Source: Molanna angustata (Eukaryota > Arthropoda > Insecta > Trichoptera > Molannidae). Taken from it: DNA of 64,000 nucleotides. Position numbers and translations under genes: made by a program. Shown here piece by piece: positions 32,705 to 44,060 of the stretch. The DNA lies in the NCBI GenBank assembly GCA_963576475.1, contig OY754972.1:11553062-11617061 (forward strand). Reading direction: 5' to 3'. Each line of letters opens with the position of its first letter. Position 1 is the stretch's first letter. Under the pieces are notes generated by a model that saw only the letters and a list, made by a program, of their open reading frames with translations, ran no database searches and was not told where the DNA came from.

Positions 32705-33675
32705 GATATTTATTTATTTATTTTTATTTATTTCTATCCAAAAACATAGAGTAGATATAAGATACAAAATAATTAAAGGTAATATACGCTTATTCATACA
32801 TAGTAGACATACAAAGTAAATATAAGTTATTTCATTGCAATAAATATAATTTCATTATTTCACCATTGCTCACATAGTTAAAGCTATCCTTTTTGTTTGT
32901 ATCTTTGTTACTAGCCCCCTCACTAGGCATAGCCTGTGCTAAGGTGAGCTAGTTTTATATTGTTGTCTATTGCGTTGTTTATTTATAGATACGTTTACAT
33001 ATAATATAAGTAAATGTACATACATACGCTACGCATTCAAGCGTATGCATCCTTCTTTCTTTCTTTCCAAACACAATATTTCATTAAATGAGTCATTAAC
33101 ACACAACAAAAATTGTAAAAATAAATTATTTGTTGAAAAAATTGATTGTAATAGTGCATTTTACATTTTATTTGGTAGAATTATTTCCTTCAGGATTTTT
33201 TCATCTATTTCATAAACCCATCTTAGTGATAGTTTTTTTTAATTCTTTTGCATTTTTAATGTTTTTAATATTTGTTGGTAAACTATTGAAGAGTTTTGTT
33301 GAAAAGTATCGTACGCTACGTTGTCCAAAAGTTGTTTTAATGTATGGTATATTTAAGGTATGTGTTGTACTTAACCTAGTGTGTTTATATTGTTGTGAGC
33401 TAGTATATTGGTCTTCTCTTTTTAGCTTGTATAATAGCAGATTTTTTGCATATATTTTTGTAATTGTTGGAACTTTGAATTTAGTGAAAATCTCTTCAGT
33501 ATTCGTTCGAATAGGTACCTTAAGTATAACTTTTATGATAGCTTTTTGGGCTATATCAATTTTCTTTGTTATTGTTGGCGTTGCACTTCCCCATCCAATA
33601 ATTCCATACCTATTCCATTATTGAATGACAAAGAGCATAGTATATATTTTTCAAATGTTATGTAGCCGTACACTT
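32705..33675 (-). pseudogene. CR1-like LINE, C-terminal part and 3' UTR
   Basis: From about 33620 to 33210 the minus strand is open: YGIIGWGSATPTITKKIDIA, KVILKVPIRTNTEEIF, IKTTFGQRSVRYFSTKLFN, SLPTNIKN and a stop at 33210-33212. Just upstream YYALCHSI is in another frame; the break is a TAGG insertion (near 33608-33612) between 'E' and 'YGII'. The 3' UTR of ~480 bp carries a CTAGT hairpin and ends in AAATAAATAAATAAAT (32705-32730). A 5'-truncated dead copy. Confidence 0.85.
32918..32948 (-). promoter_or_regulatory. LINE 3'-UTR hairpin with CTAGT (copy 3)
   Basis: On the minus strand the outer CTCAC pairs with GTGAG, and the inner CAGGC pairs with GCCT(a)G around TAT. CTAGT is at the inner/outer junction. 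Confidence 0.65.
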
Positions 33676-33679
33676 ACAC

Positions 33680-33895
33680 TGATAGGTTTTACCAACTCTT
33701 ACAAAATATTATTAGGAATTTGATAGGTTTTATCAATTCTTACAAAACATTATTTGGAATTTGATAGGTTTTACCAACTCTTACAAAATATTATGAATTT
33801 GATAGGTTATACCAAACCTAACAAAATATTGTCAGTAATTTGATAGGTTTTACCACTTACGAAAACTACATTTGATATGTTTTACCACTTACAAT
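33680..33895. repeat. Tandem array, ~42-bp unit
   Basis: Five to six imperfect units of TTTGATAGGTTTTACCAACT, CTTACAAAATATTATTAGGA. It directly abuts the 5' break of the CR1 copy. The last two units are shortened. Confidence 0.8.
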
Positions 33896-34030
33896 AATAA
33901 TTTTGATTTCAACGATTAAGACATCATAAAATTTTACATTATATCAACTCATTCACCTTTTGACAGAACGATCGTTTAGCCCAGTAAACATACATTTTTT
34001 TATCAAAAAGACAATTTCTGATCATTTTTT

Positions 34031-34131
34031 TAATAAAAATGAATATATACATCTTCCTACGTTCCCTAAAATAAGCAAATAAATGCTTGTGCTATAGGTG
34101 AACGAAATCGGTCGAGGGAGGATTCGAACTC
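34031..34131 (-). mobile_element. SINE-C, 5'-truncated
   Basis: Matches the body and tail of SINE-C (ATCTTCCTACGTTCCCTAAA, CGAAATCGGTCGAGGGAGG) but stops at GGATTCGAACTC in box B. The neighbouring LINE end starts at once. Confidence 0.8.
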
Positions 34132-34139
34132 AATTCAAT

Positions 34140-34575
34140 AAATATACACCATGCCTTTGTACGTGTGGCGAGTGATAGACATAATATAGTGGGTCAACTG
34201 TGTACCCCATTAACACATACAAGTTTTGCACAGCACTACTACACGTACAATGGGGTGGTGTGGTTCAACCAACTTGAAACAGATTTGAGACTGGCAATTG
34301 AACATAATGATTTTAAAAAAAAAATAAAGAATAAATCAAACTTATTATTTGACTGATATGTAAATTATATTAACTTCTTTTTGTATAGATAATAATTATG
34401 TATGTATAATATTTTGTGTATTCTGTATTAAATTGTCTCCTTTACACACGAGTGCTTGCACTCTAGTAAAGGGTAAATATGTTTTGTCTTACTGTGAATC
34501 TTTTCTATATAGTTTGTTTGTTTTATATTTTGTATATGTTATTGTAAACTTAATAAAATAAAAAAAAAAATATAT
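34140..34575 (+). pseudogene. CR1-like LINE C-terminus and 3' UTR
   Basis: 34165-34356 reads THTSFAQHYYTYNGVVWFNQ, LETDLRLAIEHNDFKKKIKN and a stop, the last block of a CR1/Jockey-like protein (compare KTTFGQR...YN.LP). The 3' UTR of ~200 bp holds an almost perfect double-stem hairpin (34439-34472) and ends AATAAAATAAAAAAAAAA near 34569. A 5'-truncated copy. Confidence 0.75.
34439..34472 (+). promoter_or_regulatory. LINE 3'-UTR hairpin with CTAGT (copy 4, best formed)
   Basis: CCTTTAC/GTAAAGG (7 bp) encloses GAGTGC/GCACTC (6 bp) with a 2-base loop. The bases joining the inner and outer 3' strands give CTAGT. Confidence 0.75.
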
Positions 34576-34667
34576 ATATTCTATAGTATTATTTCTTTTG
34601 TTTGTTTCGTGGCGTTGCCCATTATATTTCGCTACGTACCTACATTAAAATATTTTTGTATTTTATA

Positions 34668-34790
34668 TCATCTTCTACTTATTCGTTTGCTGAAGGTCGT
34701 GTGCAACTTGGTGAGCCATTGAAGTCCCCCCACAAAACTTCTCCAGGTGTTTCTGTCCTCTGCCTTTTTACCTTAGAGCCTCAGCTACCA
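34668..34790 (-). pseudogene. RTE-type LINE C-terminus, short
   Basis: The minus strand reads KAEDRNTWRSFVGGLQWLTK, then LHTTFSKRISRR-stop (34668-34670). 'AEDR..WR.FVGGL' is a typical RTE closing block. Only ~35 codons survive. Confidence 0.7.
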
Positions 34791-34792
34791 AG

Positions 34793-34885
34793 AGACCAAG
34801 GAGCCTAGGCAACGTGTCAACTTAGTAATGGAAAAGAAACAAGATAACTCAATGTACGGAAGTGACAGGCAACTGACACTATGAT
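34793..34885. repeat. Relative of the inverted repeat at 54.4 kb
   Basis: CAACGTGTCAACTTAGTAAT, CAAGATAACTCAATGTACGG, AAGTGACAGGCAACTGACAC resembles the left arm at 54365-54425. The right arm is largely missing. Confidence 0.55.
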
Positions 34886-35039
34886 ACATCGATTTATATT
34901 ATATTTTCTTTTCCAACACTTAATAAACACGTTATTCTGGTTATCTACTCCACCTATTGAATATTTTATTTGAACTTTTTCATGCTAATCGTTAATTTAT
35001 TTTATCTTATAATATGGATGTGTTTATAAATAATTAAAT

Positions 35040-35073
35040 TCGCAATTTATAGGAGTTATGAATTCGTATTCGT

Positions 35074-35110
<37 letters not shown>

Positions 35111-35511
35111 GTGTACTATGTGCAAAGTACGGCGTGTTTATTCCTTTATCGATTATAGACTAAAGTACTCATTCGATTCTTTTCAAATTTTACAAAAATG
35201 TAAATCTAATACCCGCTTTGACCCCATTAGATTTTAAAGGAACTATGTCTGATTAGTGCTTCTCAATAATTTTCCCTGTTAAATATTTCAAAGAGACCCC
35301 AAACTCGGGAAACTTATAATTTGATATTTTAATTTTCGAATTGCTAAATTCATACTTTCATAAAATGGAATTGAATAATTATCAAGATATAATAAAATAA
35401 TTAAGTTAAACTCATTTCATGAAAAGGCTGAAAATTTTCCATACAAAATTTGATTACTTTGTGGAGTGACTTGGTAGTGAGGAAAATAGCGATGGCCACA
35501 ACCCACTCGTT
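35040..35511 (+). mobile_element. GT element, 5'-truncated
   Basis: Starts within the element (TTCGCAATTTATAGGAGTTA), has a (TG)n tract of about 16 units (35076-35109), then TACGGCGTGTTTATTCC and the common body, ending GGCCACAACCCACTCGTTTA. A second copy follows after ~35 bp in the same orientation. Confidence 0.8.
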
Positions 35512-35545
35512 TACTTATATGTTATTAAATTGTTTTTTTATTTTT

Positions 35546-35673
35546 CACTCCTCACTTACCCAAGGGGATATAGTGGAGAGTTATGATTTCGCAATTAAGG
35601 TTATTTTTTATTATTGCGGATTATTAACTAGTATCATGCTGAGATTGTACTCTGAAAGTTTCATCACAATGTA

Positions 35674-35746
<73 letters not shown>

Positions 35747-36156
35747 TGTGTGCTATGTACGGCGTGTTTATTTTACTTTACCAATTATAGACTAAAGTAC
35801 TCATTCGATTCTTTTCAAATTTTGCAAATATGTATATCTAATACTCGCCTAGATCCCATTAGATTTTGAGGGATATCTGAATAGTGCTTCTCATATTTTT
35901 TAAACGTTAAATATTTTAAAGTGACCCCAAGCTCAGGAAACTTAAAATTAGAAATTTTTATTTTCAAATTGGTAAAAAGACACATCACTTTCATAAAATG
36001 GCATTGAAGAATTATCAAGTTTAAATGATAAAATATTTAAATAAAAAATAATTGAAAAAATTCATTTCATGAAAATGCTGAATATCCATACAAAATTTGA
36101 ATACTCTACGGAGTGACTTGTTAGTGAGGAGTTTAGCGTTGGCCACAACCCACTCG
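35546..36156 (+). mobile_element. GT element, complete
   Basis: From CACTCCTCACTTACCCAAGG to GGCCACAACCCACTCGTTTT, with a (TG)n tract of about 31 units (35676-35739). The hairpin at the start and the TTAGTGAGGAGT copy at the end are both intact. Open frames across it are repeat artefacts. Confidence 0.88.
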
Positions 36157-36159
36157 TTT

Positions 36160-36565
36160 TTTTTTTCATGATTTTGCATCTATTACGTGTTATGTGATAC
36201 TGTTTTTTTATTATTAAATGGTATTTAAGCTGAAAACAAATAAAAAGATGAATAAACAGTATAAATGGGGATTAGAATCTTGAAAAGCGTTAATCGAAAA
36301 TGAACATGACACAATTATTACCGCAATTAGATAGATACAGGTAGGTATAGAATATTCCAGACAAGAAGTGAACTACTTTAATGATAGAAACGGTCTGATG
36401 GAAACACTATAACGATAAGGTCACACAGATAAAGCATATTTGCATTTTTGCAAAAGATAGGGAAGCTAAAAACGTAATTGAATTTATCTATCTTGTTCAT
36501 GTGTACTTGAAGTTGGCAGTTTTATTCCTACTATTGAGAGAGGTACCCAATAGACTAGCGAGTAC
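36160..36565. other. Unassigned sequence
   Basis: No element or coding recognised. Confidence 0.35.
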
Positions 36566-36569
36566 CATA

Positions 36570-37300
36570 TTTTTATTATTTTTATTTTATTTATTTTGGA
36601 TATCCAACAGTACAGTAGAGTATAATGATATTAAAAACAATGGAAAAAAAACTAGTAAATGTAGACTACGGTACATAATAATAGGACATCATATCAAGTA
36701 ATTTTTAAAGTTTTACATACAATTTACAATAAATGAGAAAAACAAAATTATAGGATTACATCTGAAACATATAAGGAATAGTATAAAGCAAATAGAAGGA
36801 AGGAAAAGGAGAAAAGAGTCAGGTATTTTCGGAGAGATATCCCTGCTTAAGTCTTTTCTTGAAAATGGAAAGCGAGTTTGACGAAGTTATATCAGGACTC
36901 AAATTATTCTTATATGTATTTATGTATTTAGATTTAAAAACACATATAAAAATGAATACATCTAGTGTAAACAAAATATAACTTTTTGAAACAAATAATT
37001 ATAGTAAGAGTATGATGTTTTAAACTATGTAAAATTGTAAAACTATGGAGAAGATAAATAATTTTTAATTATGTATTCAGCACCTAGCCTACGAAAGGTG
37101 ACAAGACTTGTGGTTTCTTTTATGTTTGGTGGTAAACTATTATACATTTTGAGACCTTTATGGTACCTATAAACTATTTTGTATACATGTTAATCTTGAT
37201 TTTGGAAGTCTAAAATCCTGACATCGTCTCGTAGGGTAAGTGTGAACATTGACATTGAATTAGATATTTTTTTGCGTGTATTTTGGAAGTTTTAGTGTAA
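36570..37300 (-). pseudogene. CR1/Jockey-like LINE C-terminus and 3' UTR
   Basis: Minus-strand 37230-37030 reads HYRGVKMYNSLPPNIKETTS, LVTFRRLGAEYIIKN, then a stop. The 'G.K.YN.LP..IK....F' block is the LINE C-terminal signature used by the neighbours. The 3' UTR runs to an ATTTTTATTTTATTTATTTT tail at about 36577-36597. It is too decayed to recognise the RT domain upstream. Confidence 0.65.
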
Positions 37301-37455
37301 AGCGTGATTTTTTTAATGTTTTCTACGAAAGACTATTATATCACGTGTTCCATTTACCTAAAATTATTATTATATTTATTAAAATTATTATATTTATTAG
37401 AAACCCGCGGACAGATACTTTTAATCTTAATTAGTTATTGTCTCTTGGGCAACGA

Positions 37456-37640
37456 CTTGTTTTTCCTCCACCACCACCCGTTCTGCTTATGGTGACTAAT
37501 AACGGCCTCTTGCAAAACTCCAAAGGAACATATAAATAACGTAAGAAGAGTCCGGAAAACTCTCAATCATTGCACATTATGTGCCAAAGAGAGCTAATCA
37601 TGAGGAAAAAGCTGACTCACCGTTCACTGAAAATGAAAAT
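37456..37640 (+). repeat. Dispersed repeat F, copy 2
   Basis: TTTTTCCTCCACCACCACCC, GACTAATAACGGCC, GAAGAGTCCGGAAAACTCTC and GTGCCAAAGAGAGCTAATCA match the minus strand of 7191-7440, about 85% by eye. Confidence 0.6.
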
Positions 37641-38524
37641 AAGAGTGAACCGTACTTTTGATAGAAAGTCTTGAAAGTCCTGAAGTTGCTATTAGTGGCT
37701 TCAACGCATGTCCAATGGGTTCAAAGAAATTCTCTCGGCCATCGGCAACAGATTATGCAAGTAGCTACATATTTAGAACTTACTATTTTTTAGTCAATCT
37801 TATAATATGTTTTGTATTTCGAAATTTTATACGATTAACAAATCCGCGGAAGTTTCAAAGTTGAATTCAATAAACAAACAACACGATGGTTTGAATTTGT
37901 AGTTTATAGTTTACAAAATCCACACCGTGTTTAGTTTTCAACATACTTGCATTCAGTTAGCAGCGCTGCGCTAATAGCTTGTATATTTATGGATGTGTAT
38001 AAGTTTCGCAACGTCTAGGTACAAACTACATATGAAACGACTCACAGATTACTAACATTACAATTTTATTATAGATCATTGCGAATAGTGTATCCATGTA
38101 TCTTATTCACATATTATTATTGCAAATCAAGAATAAACTAACAAACTCTAAGTTAGTGTTATAGATCGAAAGTAAACGAGGATATATAGATCATGTTTGC
38201 CTTATACTGGACGTATTTATGTTAAGCCATGATTCATTGATATAGGTGAATTTATACACTTCCTTATTCGCCGTACCAGATTATTTAAATCTAAAAATAC
38301 CACGACTATATCATGAAGCAAGCCTTGATACTAAAACCAAACCCATTGACGCTGAACTAATAGGGCATGAAAGCTTGGAATTATCATTGAAACATACAAA
38401 ATACCACAACTCAACATATTATGAAGAAAGAGTTGATCTTGAAAATAGTAACATTACATCTTAGTGAAAAATTGTTTAAATCAAATCAATAAGCCATGTT
38501 ACGTAATTATAGAATTAAAAAGAA

Positions 38525-38748
38525 ACATTTACTGTCGATAATTCTTGAAAGCATTTACAGACAAACATAATGGAACCTCAACATTTACTGTCGATAATTC
38601 TTGAAAGCATTTACAGACAAACATAATGGAACCTCAACATTTACTGTCGATAATTCTTGAAAGCATTTACAGACAAACATAATGGAACCTCAACATTTAC
38701 TGTCGATAATTCTTGAAAGCATTTACAGACAAACATAATGGAACCTCA
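38525..38748. repeat. Four perfect 56-bp tandem units
   Basis: ACATTTACTGTCGATAATTC, TTGAAAGCATTTACAGACAA, ACATAATGGAACCTCA repeats exactly four times, starting at 38525, 38581, 38637 and 38693. No difference between units was seen. The flanks are not repetitive. Confidence 0.95.
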
Positions 38749-38834
38749 ACAATTTCTAAATATGGATAGCATTTTTTTTCAAGAATCCACTGAAATTCAC
38801 ACTTACTCGTTCATTTATACCATCACGACATTTC

Positions 38835-39187
38835 ACGACAGGTATGCGGCTGTGCAATTCCTAACAAGGCAACATTCAGAACGGGTGATGAACCTAATTG
38901 CTGGACCACATATTTATTTATTTACGGTTACAAACAGTCACAATTATAAAATACATTGAATAAGACAGTAAATTACCCACATAAAGATCAGAAAATGTGA
39001 CACAAATTTAAGAGAACTAATAAATAAACATGAATGATGAATGAAACTGAATCAAAAGGATCTAGGAAAGAAAATCTAGATTTATTTTGCCTCTTGTATT
39101 TTCAATAACCCGGCTCTTACGAGTTACCCGAAAACGATGATGATAAGTGGAAACACTATTCTAAGCGGGTGCCTCGCTTGAAAAAAT
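38835..39187 (+). repeat. Repeat family D, interrupted by a LINE 3' end
   Basis: The left part to about 38909 contains CATTCAGAACGGGTGATGAA and CTAATTGCTGGACC. The right part resumes at about 39086 with TTGTATTTTCAATAACCCGG, CTCTTACGAG and CACTATTCTAAGCGGGTGCC. The 175-bp insertion begins ATATTTATTTATTTACGG on the plus strand, a minus-orientation LINE tail with no coding. Confidence 0.65.
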
Positions 39188-39239
39188 CCAATTAAAAAGA
39201 TATAAATCTTTGTTAATGTAGTCGCAAAGAAATGGTGCA

Positions 39240-39790
39240 AAAGCCTAGAAGTGTTTTAAGCAATATACGATAAAATCATCGTCATCATTGGCGCTCCAGA
39301 ATCCTTCTGAAGCCGTCCCTGTCCTCCGCCGCTCACCTCCAGTTTGCTATGCTGATCGCCCTTATGTCATCTTCTGTGTCATCCAGCCATCTTAGCTTGG
39401 GCCTGCCTCTACTTCTTCTGTCCTCAGGATTGGTATTAAGAACCTTTTTGGGGATACGATCATCATTCATTCGGCTTACATGTCCCAACCACTGCAGTCT
39501 ACGTACTTTTATGACTTGTACAATGTTGGGTTCGTCATATAATGCCCGTAGTTCGTGATTATATCGCATCCTCCAAAATCCATTATTATTTACTGGGTCA
39601 AAAATCTTTCTCAGGAATTTCCTTTCAAATATCAAGAGGCTATTTTCGTCTTTTTTTTGTTAAGACCCAGCATTCAGCTCCTTACACAACGACAGGTCTG
39701 AAAAGAGTTTTATATATCAGGATTTTTGATTTCCGTGATAGCATTTTAGACCCTGTGTGTTGTTGTAAGATAAAATAGAAATCAAAAAAA
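39240..39790 (-). pseudogene. RTE-clade reverse transcriptase, well-preserved C-terminus
   Basis: The minus strand 39635-39333 is a 100-codon open frame: MIFERKFLRKIFDPVNNNGF, NHELRALYDEPNIVQVIKVR, RLQWLGHVSRMNDDRIPKKV, RRSRGRPKLRWLDD, ending near W....DR (39300). Upstream, in other frames, are remnants of K.LIYKTL.RPVV..GAE.W (39760-39640). The homology is unmistakable for RTE-type LINEs. 5'-truncated; dead. Confidence 0.93.
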
Positions 39791-40685
39791 AAAATATTTG
39801 ACGTGAAAAAAATTAAAAGGCGAAGATCACAATATAAATTAATATAATAATATAAATTTTTTCTTCTAGGGCAAGTAACATGTTCGATGCCAACTGCACA
39901 GTTTCAAAAAAGTCGCAATTTGGATATTCATAGTGCACAAAATCTAACTATTCCGGCCTGAGGCCAGAGTAAATATATTTATGTCACCATTGAAATGATA
40001 ATTTGAACATTTAGGTGCAGGGGTCACACGTCGAATTAACAGAGCCGCAAAAACCATAAACGAAACCATGTTTTTAATTAAAGCAGTGAATTTTCTTAAA
40101 TAATTTACAAAGTTTATAACAAACTCGACCCATAAAATGCACATTTTTCAAGATATAAAAATTCTCTTTAAATACAGTGAAATCAAGTTTAGATTACATA
40201 TTATACCTAATTGCGGCAAAACACGCCCCGCTGGCTTCTGGTCGACTCCCGAAAGGGGCAGGAATAATCTTAACTGATCCAATTTACGTAGGTACCGAGG
40301 TCGGTGGGTACAAGAAACGCGATAGTCAAAGGTTCCAGAACGTTCGAATCGGTGGATAAGGCACGCCACGCCACACATTATTACCATACTCATATTAGTT
40401 GCACGCCTCATTAGATATCTAGTTAAATATGTGCGGTTGCAACAAAGAAATTGATAAACGAGTGGCTAGGCTAGTTTGTATGATATGACCTTGCTTCAAT
40501 AAGTGAAAAAACACACTAACAATAAATTACTACACCAAGATTGTCGCAGATGGACATCTACGTAAGATGAAATTAAGGTAAAATAAAACCCCTTAGATTT
40601 ACACCATAAAATTTAGCGAAATGAAATATACAGCATTTGCAGCAGACGCGTCCAGTAATGAATTGCGTGATCCGATCAATCTTTT
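39790..40685. other. Unassigned sequence
   Basis: A less AT-rich patch at 40210-40400 carries short open frames on both strands without recognised motifs. No repeat family was recognised. Confidence 0.35.
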
Positions 40686-40900
40686 CGGTCTTCGTGGATC
40701 AGTTGACTAGGTACCTATCTGACTGATGATCCAAAGGTTTCGGGTTCAATTAACGGTGGAGACACAGTTTTTTAACTGTGTTTTTATTTTGGATCTGTGA
40801 GACGATTAATATTGTAGTTTCCAGAACGTGGCGACTTGTTATTGGGTGCGTGATTAATTAATATTTGACATAGTACCTACATACTTGTTAGTTGCCCGAG
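40686..40900 (+). mobile_element. SINE-B
   Basis: Full length: TTCGTGGATCAGTTGACTAG (box A), CGGGTTCAATTAACGG (decayed box B), GGTGGAGACACAGTTTT, GTGGCGACTTGTTATTGGG, ending TTGTTAGTTGCCCGAG. Confidence 0.88.
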
Positions 40901-41639
40901 ATTGATATTTTTTGTATTATATTTTGAAAATAGTTTTTCTTTATTTTAAATTATATACTTTTTTTTCAATTTGTATTGCTATTGGTTTTGAAATTTATTT
41001 AATGTTTTATTTATAATTAATTTATTTTATAACTAATGTGATTTGTTTTACAGATTCTTTGTAAAGCTGCTGCTTTCCTAAACGCAAGCTTCTATCTTAA
41101 ATTGGGTAAGGAAATATTAATTATCTTGATAGCATGTAATATTGTATGTAATTGTTTAAGTCTATATTGGTCTAAATGTATATTTAAAATAAAATATATA
41201 ATAATAAGAAAAATGCATTTAATGAACTAAAATGTGATTGTTGCAGTAAATAAACGAACACAGTCACACACCGATGCACCGCGCGGAACAAGCATACTGT
41301 AACAGAGACACAACATATTGCAAATTGGCAAATAAATCAGGTTGAAGTTGAAGGCATATCGGCCATGCGGGAGGTACTATTGCGAATACTGGTGGAATAA
41401 GCTGTTGACAATGAAGTTACAAATAAGACAGATAGCAGACAGATGAGAGAGACAAACTACAAGGGAACAATGTCAAATAACAACTGAGATGATAACGACA
41501 CGACAAATGGGGCCAATTATAATACCCGAAAGATATATTGTAGGTAGTTTTAGCAAAAGATTAAACAAATCTTGGGAAATTTATATGAGTCGACGCATTA
41601 CAAGACAAACTTATCAAGAATAAAATAAAATAAACTGAA

Positions 41640-42425
41640 ACTAGAGTAAAAAAGTGTTACTTATAAACGTGGTTCAAATATTGAACTACGGTTGAAGCCC
41701 GATTAGATCACATATTCATAAACATAGATCAAGAGTTGAACCGTAATTCAACTCATATGTCAAATTGAACCGGCGACGGGGGTAGTTTAACACTGGTTCA
41801 ACATGACATATCACATTTTTACATTTTTGAAGTAGATATGAACACTTCCTTGCAGCCTGCGCAAGAGGCGAGTTTATTGCCGTATGGCAATTTCTTCCAA
41901 CTAATCAGTAATTCCAGCCCAGAGAAGCAATATTTGCGAGAGAAATAAATTTAAATAAATTTCTCCTCTGCTGGGAATCGAACCCAGGACGCTCGCACAG
42001 AAACCGAACGGCTTACCAACTGTGCCACGGCGTAGATATGGTCCGTTTAAAAAATATCGAAAACTTTTTTTTAACACAAGATATTAAAAAAACATATAAA
42101 AAGTGATTCAATCCATTATTAGAATTATTGATTTATGTTGTTTTGAAAAAAATATATCAAATGTCAAAAAGCGCGATAGCTAGAGATTGACAGAACTATC
42201 ACGTGTTTTTACAATTCCGCCTTTGTTGGTGGCTGTGCCCTAACAAATAAAAAAATGAAAAAAAAATATCCCGTGTTCCGTACCGCACATATTGTTCTGT
42301 GATCGTGACAACCAGCTTGACAAAACTAAATTCGGTGCTGTCGTATGAAATAGAGCTCAAAATCGAGTTCAACTGAAATGCGGTTCAAATATTTTTATAA
42401 ATAAGGTTTCAGTTGAATGTGGAAT
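41640..42425. mobile_element. Possible GGTTCAA-rich MITE containing a SINE-A
   Basis: The left end region (TTACTTATAAACGTGGTTCA...) and the right end region (reverse TTATTTATAAAAATATTTGA ACC) are loosely inverted, and both sides are rich in GGTTCAA/GTTGAAC. The interior TTGGTGGCTGTGCCCTA also occurs at 48812-48828. The ends are not sharply defined, so this is tentative. Confidence 0.3.
41840..42033 (-). mobile_element. SINE-A, full length
   Basis: The reverse strand reads GCCGTGGCACAGTTGGTAAG (box A), CCTGGGTTCGATTCCCAG (perfect box B), AGAGGAGAAATTTATTTAAA, GGAAGAAATTGCCATACGGC AATAAACTCGCC and GCAAGGAAGTGTTC. It is the best copy of the family and defines its consensus. Confidence 0.92.
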
Positions 42426-42479
42426 AACGATGAACGCCTGATAAAGTATACAAGGCTGAAAAGCGTGAAATGAAATGTA

Positions 42480-42690
42480 TATATGTACTAGCCGAGAAAG
42501 AGTTGGCATGGTTATATAAATGAGATTTTAAAAGATGGTAATATACGAAGTCAGAATAATAGGAGAGATTGTATGATGCGATGCGTGGATGTAAATGAGG
42601 CAAAACAAGTATGACAAGATAGAAGTCTGGCGTTCGGTTTTCTCATTTGCCTACCCCAAATGGGGAAACGGCGCGATGATATGTATCTAT
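42480..42690 (+). pseudogene. RTE-M LINE 3' end
   Basis: Reads NEILKDGNIRSQNNRRDCMM, RCVDVNEA, then the CTGGCGTTCGGTTTTCTC block and (after frame changes) the closing region before a GTATCTATGTATT tail. It is the only clear plus-strand RTE-M copy apart from 54180. Confidence 0.75.
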
Positions 42691-43900
42691 GTATTAACTG
42701 CCATTGAATAGGTTTTACCTTGTAAGGCAGTGTATGATCATATTAATATCTGGTATCTAAAAGAACTAAATATGTAGGTTATTTGGAAAAGTAAAGTACT
42801 ACTAGATATAAGCAAAACATGTACTTACCAGGGGCGTGCCTAGAATATTTCAAGTTTTTGCATAAGTCCTTCGTTGTTCATTTCTGTGGCCATGAAAAAT
42901 ATTTATGAATAACATGTCAAAATAATACGTACCTGGCCCTGAAAAGGATCGAATAATCTATCTTTCAATACATGGATTGTGTAGCATGGTTGCAATAAAA
43001 CAACAAAAAAATATTAGGTTTAGAATGAGTAATATTTTTTTCCCGGAATAACAGTTTTTATAACCTGTGATTATATATTTTTTGTGTTTCTTAACATATT
43101 ATATTTATAGGTAAGCCAATGTTTTCATCTTCTACAATTATTCCGCTACTGGTTCCTAAATAAAACAAATTACTAATATACAAATAATACACACAAAGGT
43201 TCAAAATAAATAAGTGCATCTATTTTTTAAATTAATAATATATTCATTTTATTTTTTATTAACACAAACACAACATTAGATACTCCGTATCATGAATGTA
43301 CAACATGTTATACCTACTAATGAATTTGTGTATTAAATTATTACTAAAACATAATGATACAAATAATTAAGTTGATGATAACTATTTGAACTAATCTAAC
43401 AACATGTCAACCCTTCATCATCATTTCATATCAACCGGCGGTTTTTATGATGTAATTGTAATACATGGTAATTTTCTTAAGTGTTTACAGAACGGGTTTA
43501 ACTCAACAAAATAATATTATAAACATCGAATAACACACCTATTTATATTCAAGTAAACCAACGAATATTAATTTGTGTTAAGTCGGTTGATATATACATA
43601 TATTATAGTTGTTGCTACCTACTGACTAGTCAATCTAACACATATTAGTCATGGTTAAAATATAATAAAGAAGATAATTAAGAATAAGGCCATAGTATGA
43701 ATCATGGAAATTTAAAACATTTTTTGTAAGCACATTACTTTTATTTTTTGCACTGTTCCAGGATCGAGTCTTGTAATAAAGCAAATTCATACCTTTACAC
43801 TAATACGAAATGGCAGATCTAACAACTTGTTCTGCGTTCCTCGAAGCAACACCAATTCAAATCAAAACGAATTTATCAAAAGGGCATGTCATTTATAAAA
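42690..43900. other. AT-rich intergenic sequence
   Basis: Nothing recognised. Confidence 0.4.
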
Positions 43901-43904
43901 TGTC

Positions 43905-44060
43905 TATTGGGTAGTATCCCACATTCTGATGTATTCACTGCTAGTAATGACTGCTACAAAAATTCTTTATATAGATCTATAGCGGCGTAAACTTGTGTAT
44001 TGTGTAGTGCTAAAAAAATATTTACATACTTATCTTAATTTTTGTTTTTATCATATTTCA
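43905..44060 (+). mobile_element. LINE 3' region remnant
   Basis: CCCACATTCTGATGTATTCA, CTGCTAGTAATGACTGCTAC and AAAAATTCTTTATATAGATC match 54475-54540. There the sequence continues into a LINE 3' UTR with a poly-A-like tail. Confidence 0.5.

Noticed and set aside
33130..33624. 164-codon hydrophobic plus-strand frame resembling a membrane protein
   Set aside because: It is the antisense of an open CR1-like LINE C-terminus on the minus strand (KTTFGQR...FNSLP).
38525..38748. CRISPR-like array
   Set aside because: The four units are contiguous identical repeats without unique spacers, in a eukaryotic-type genome; it is an ordinary tandem repeat.
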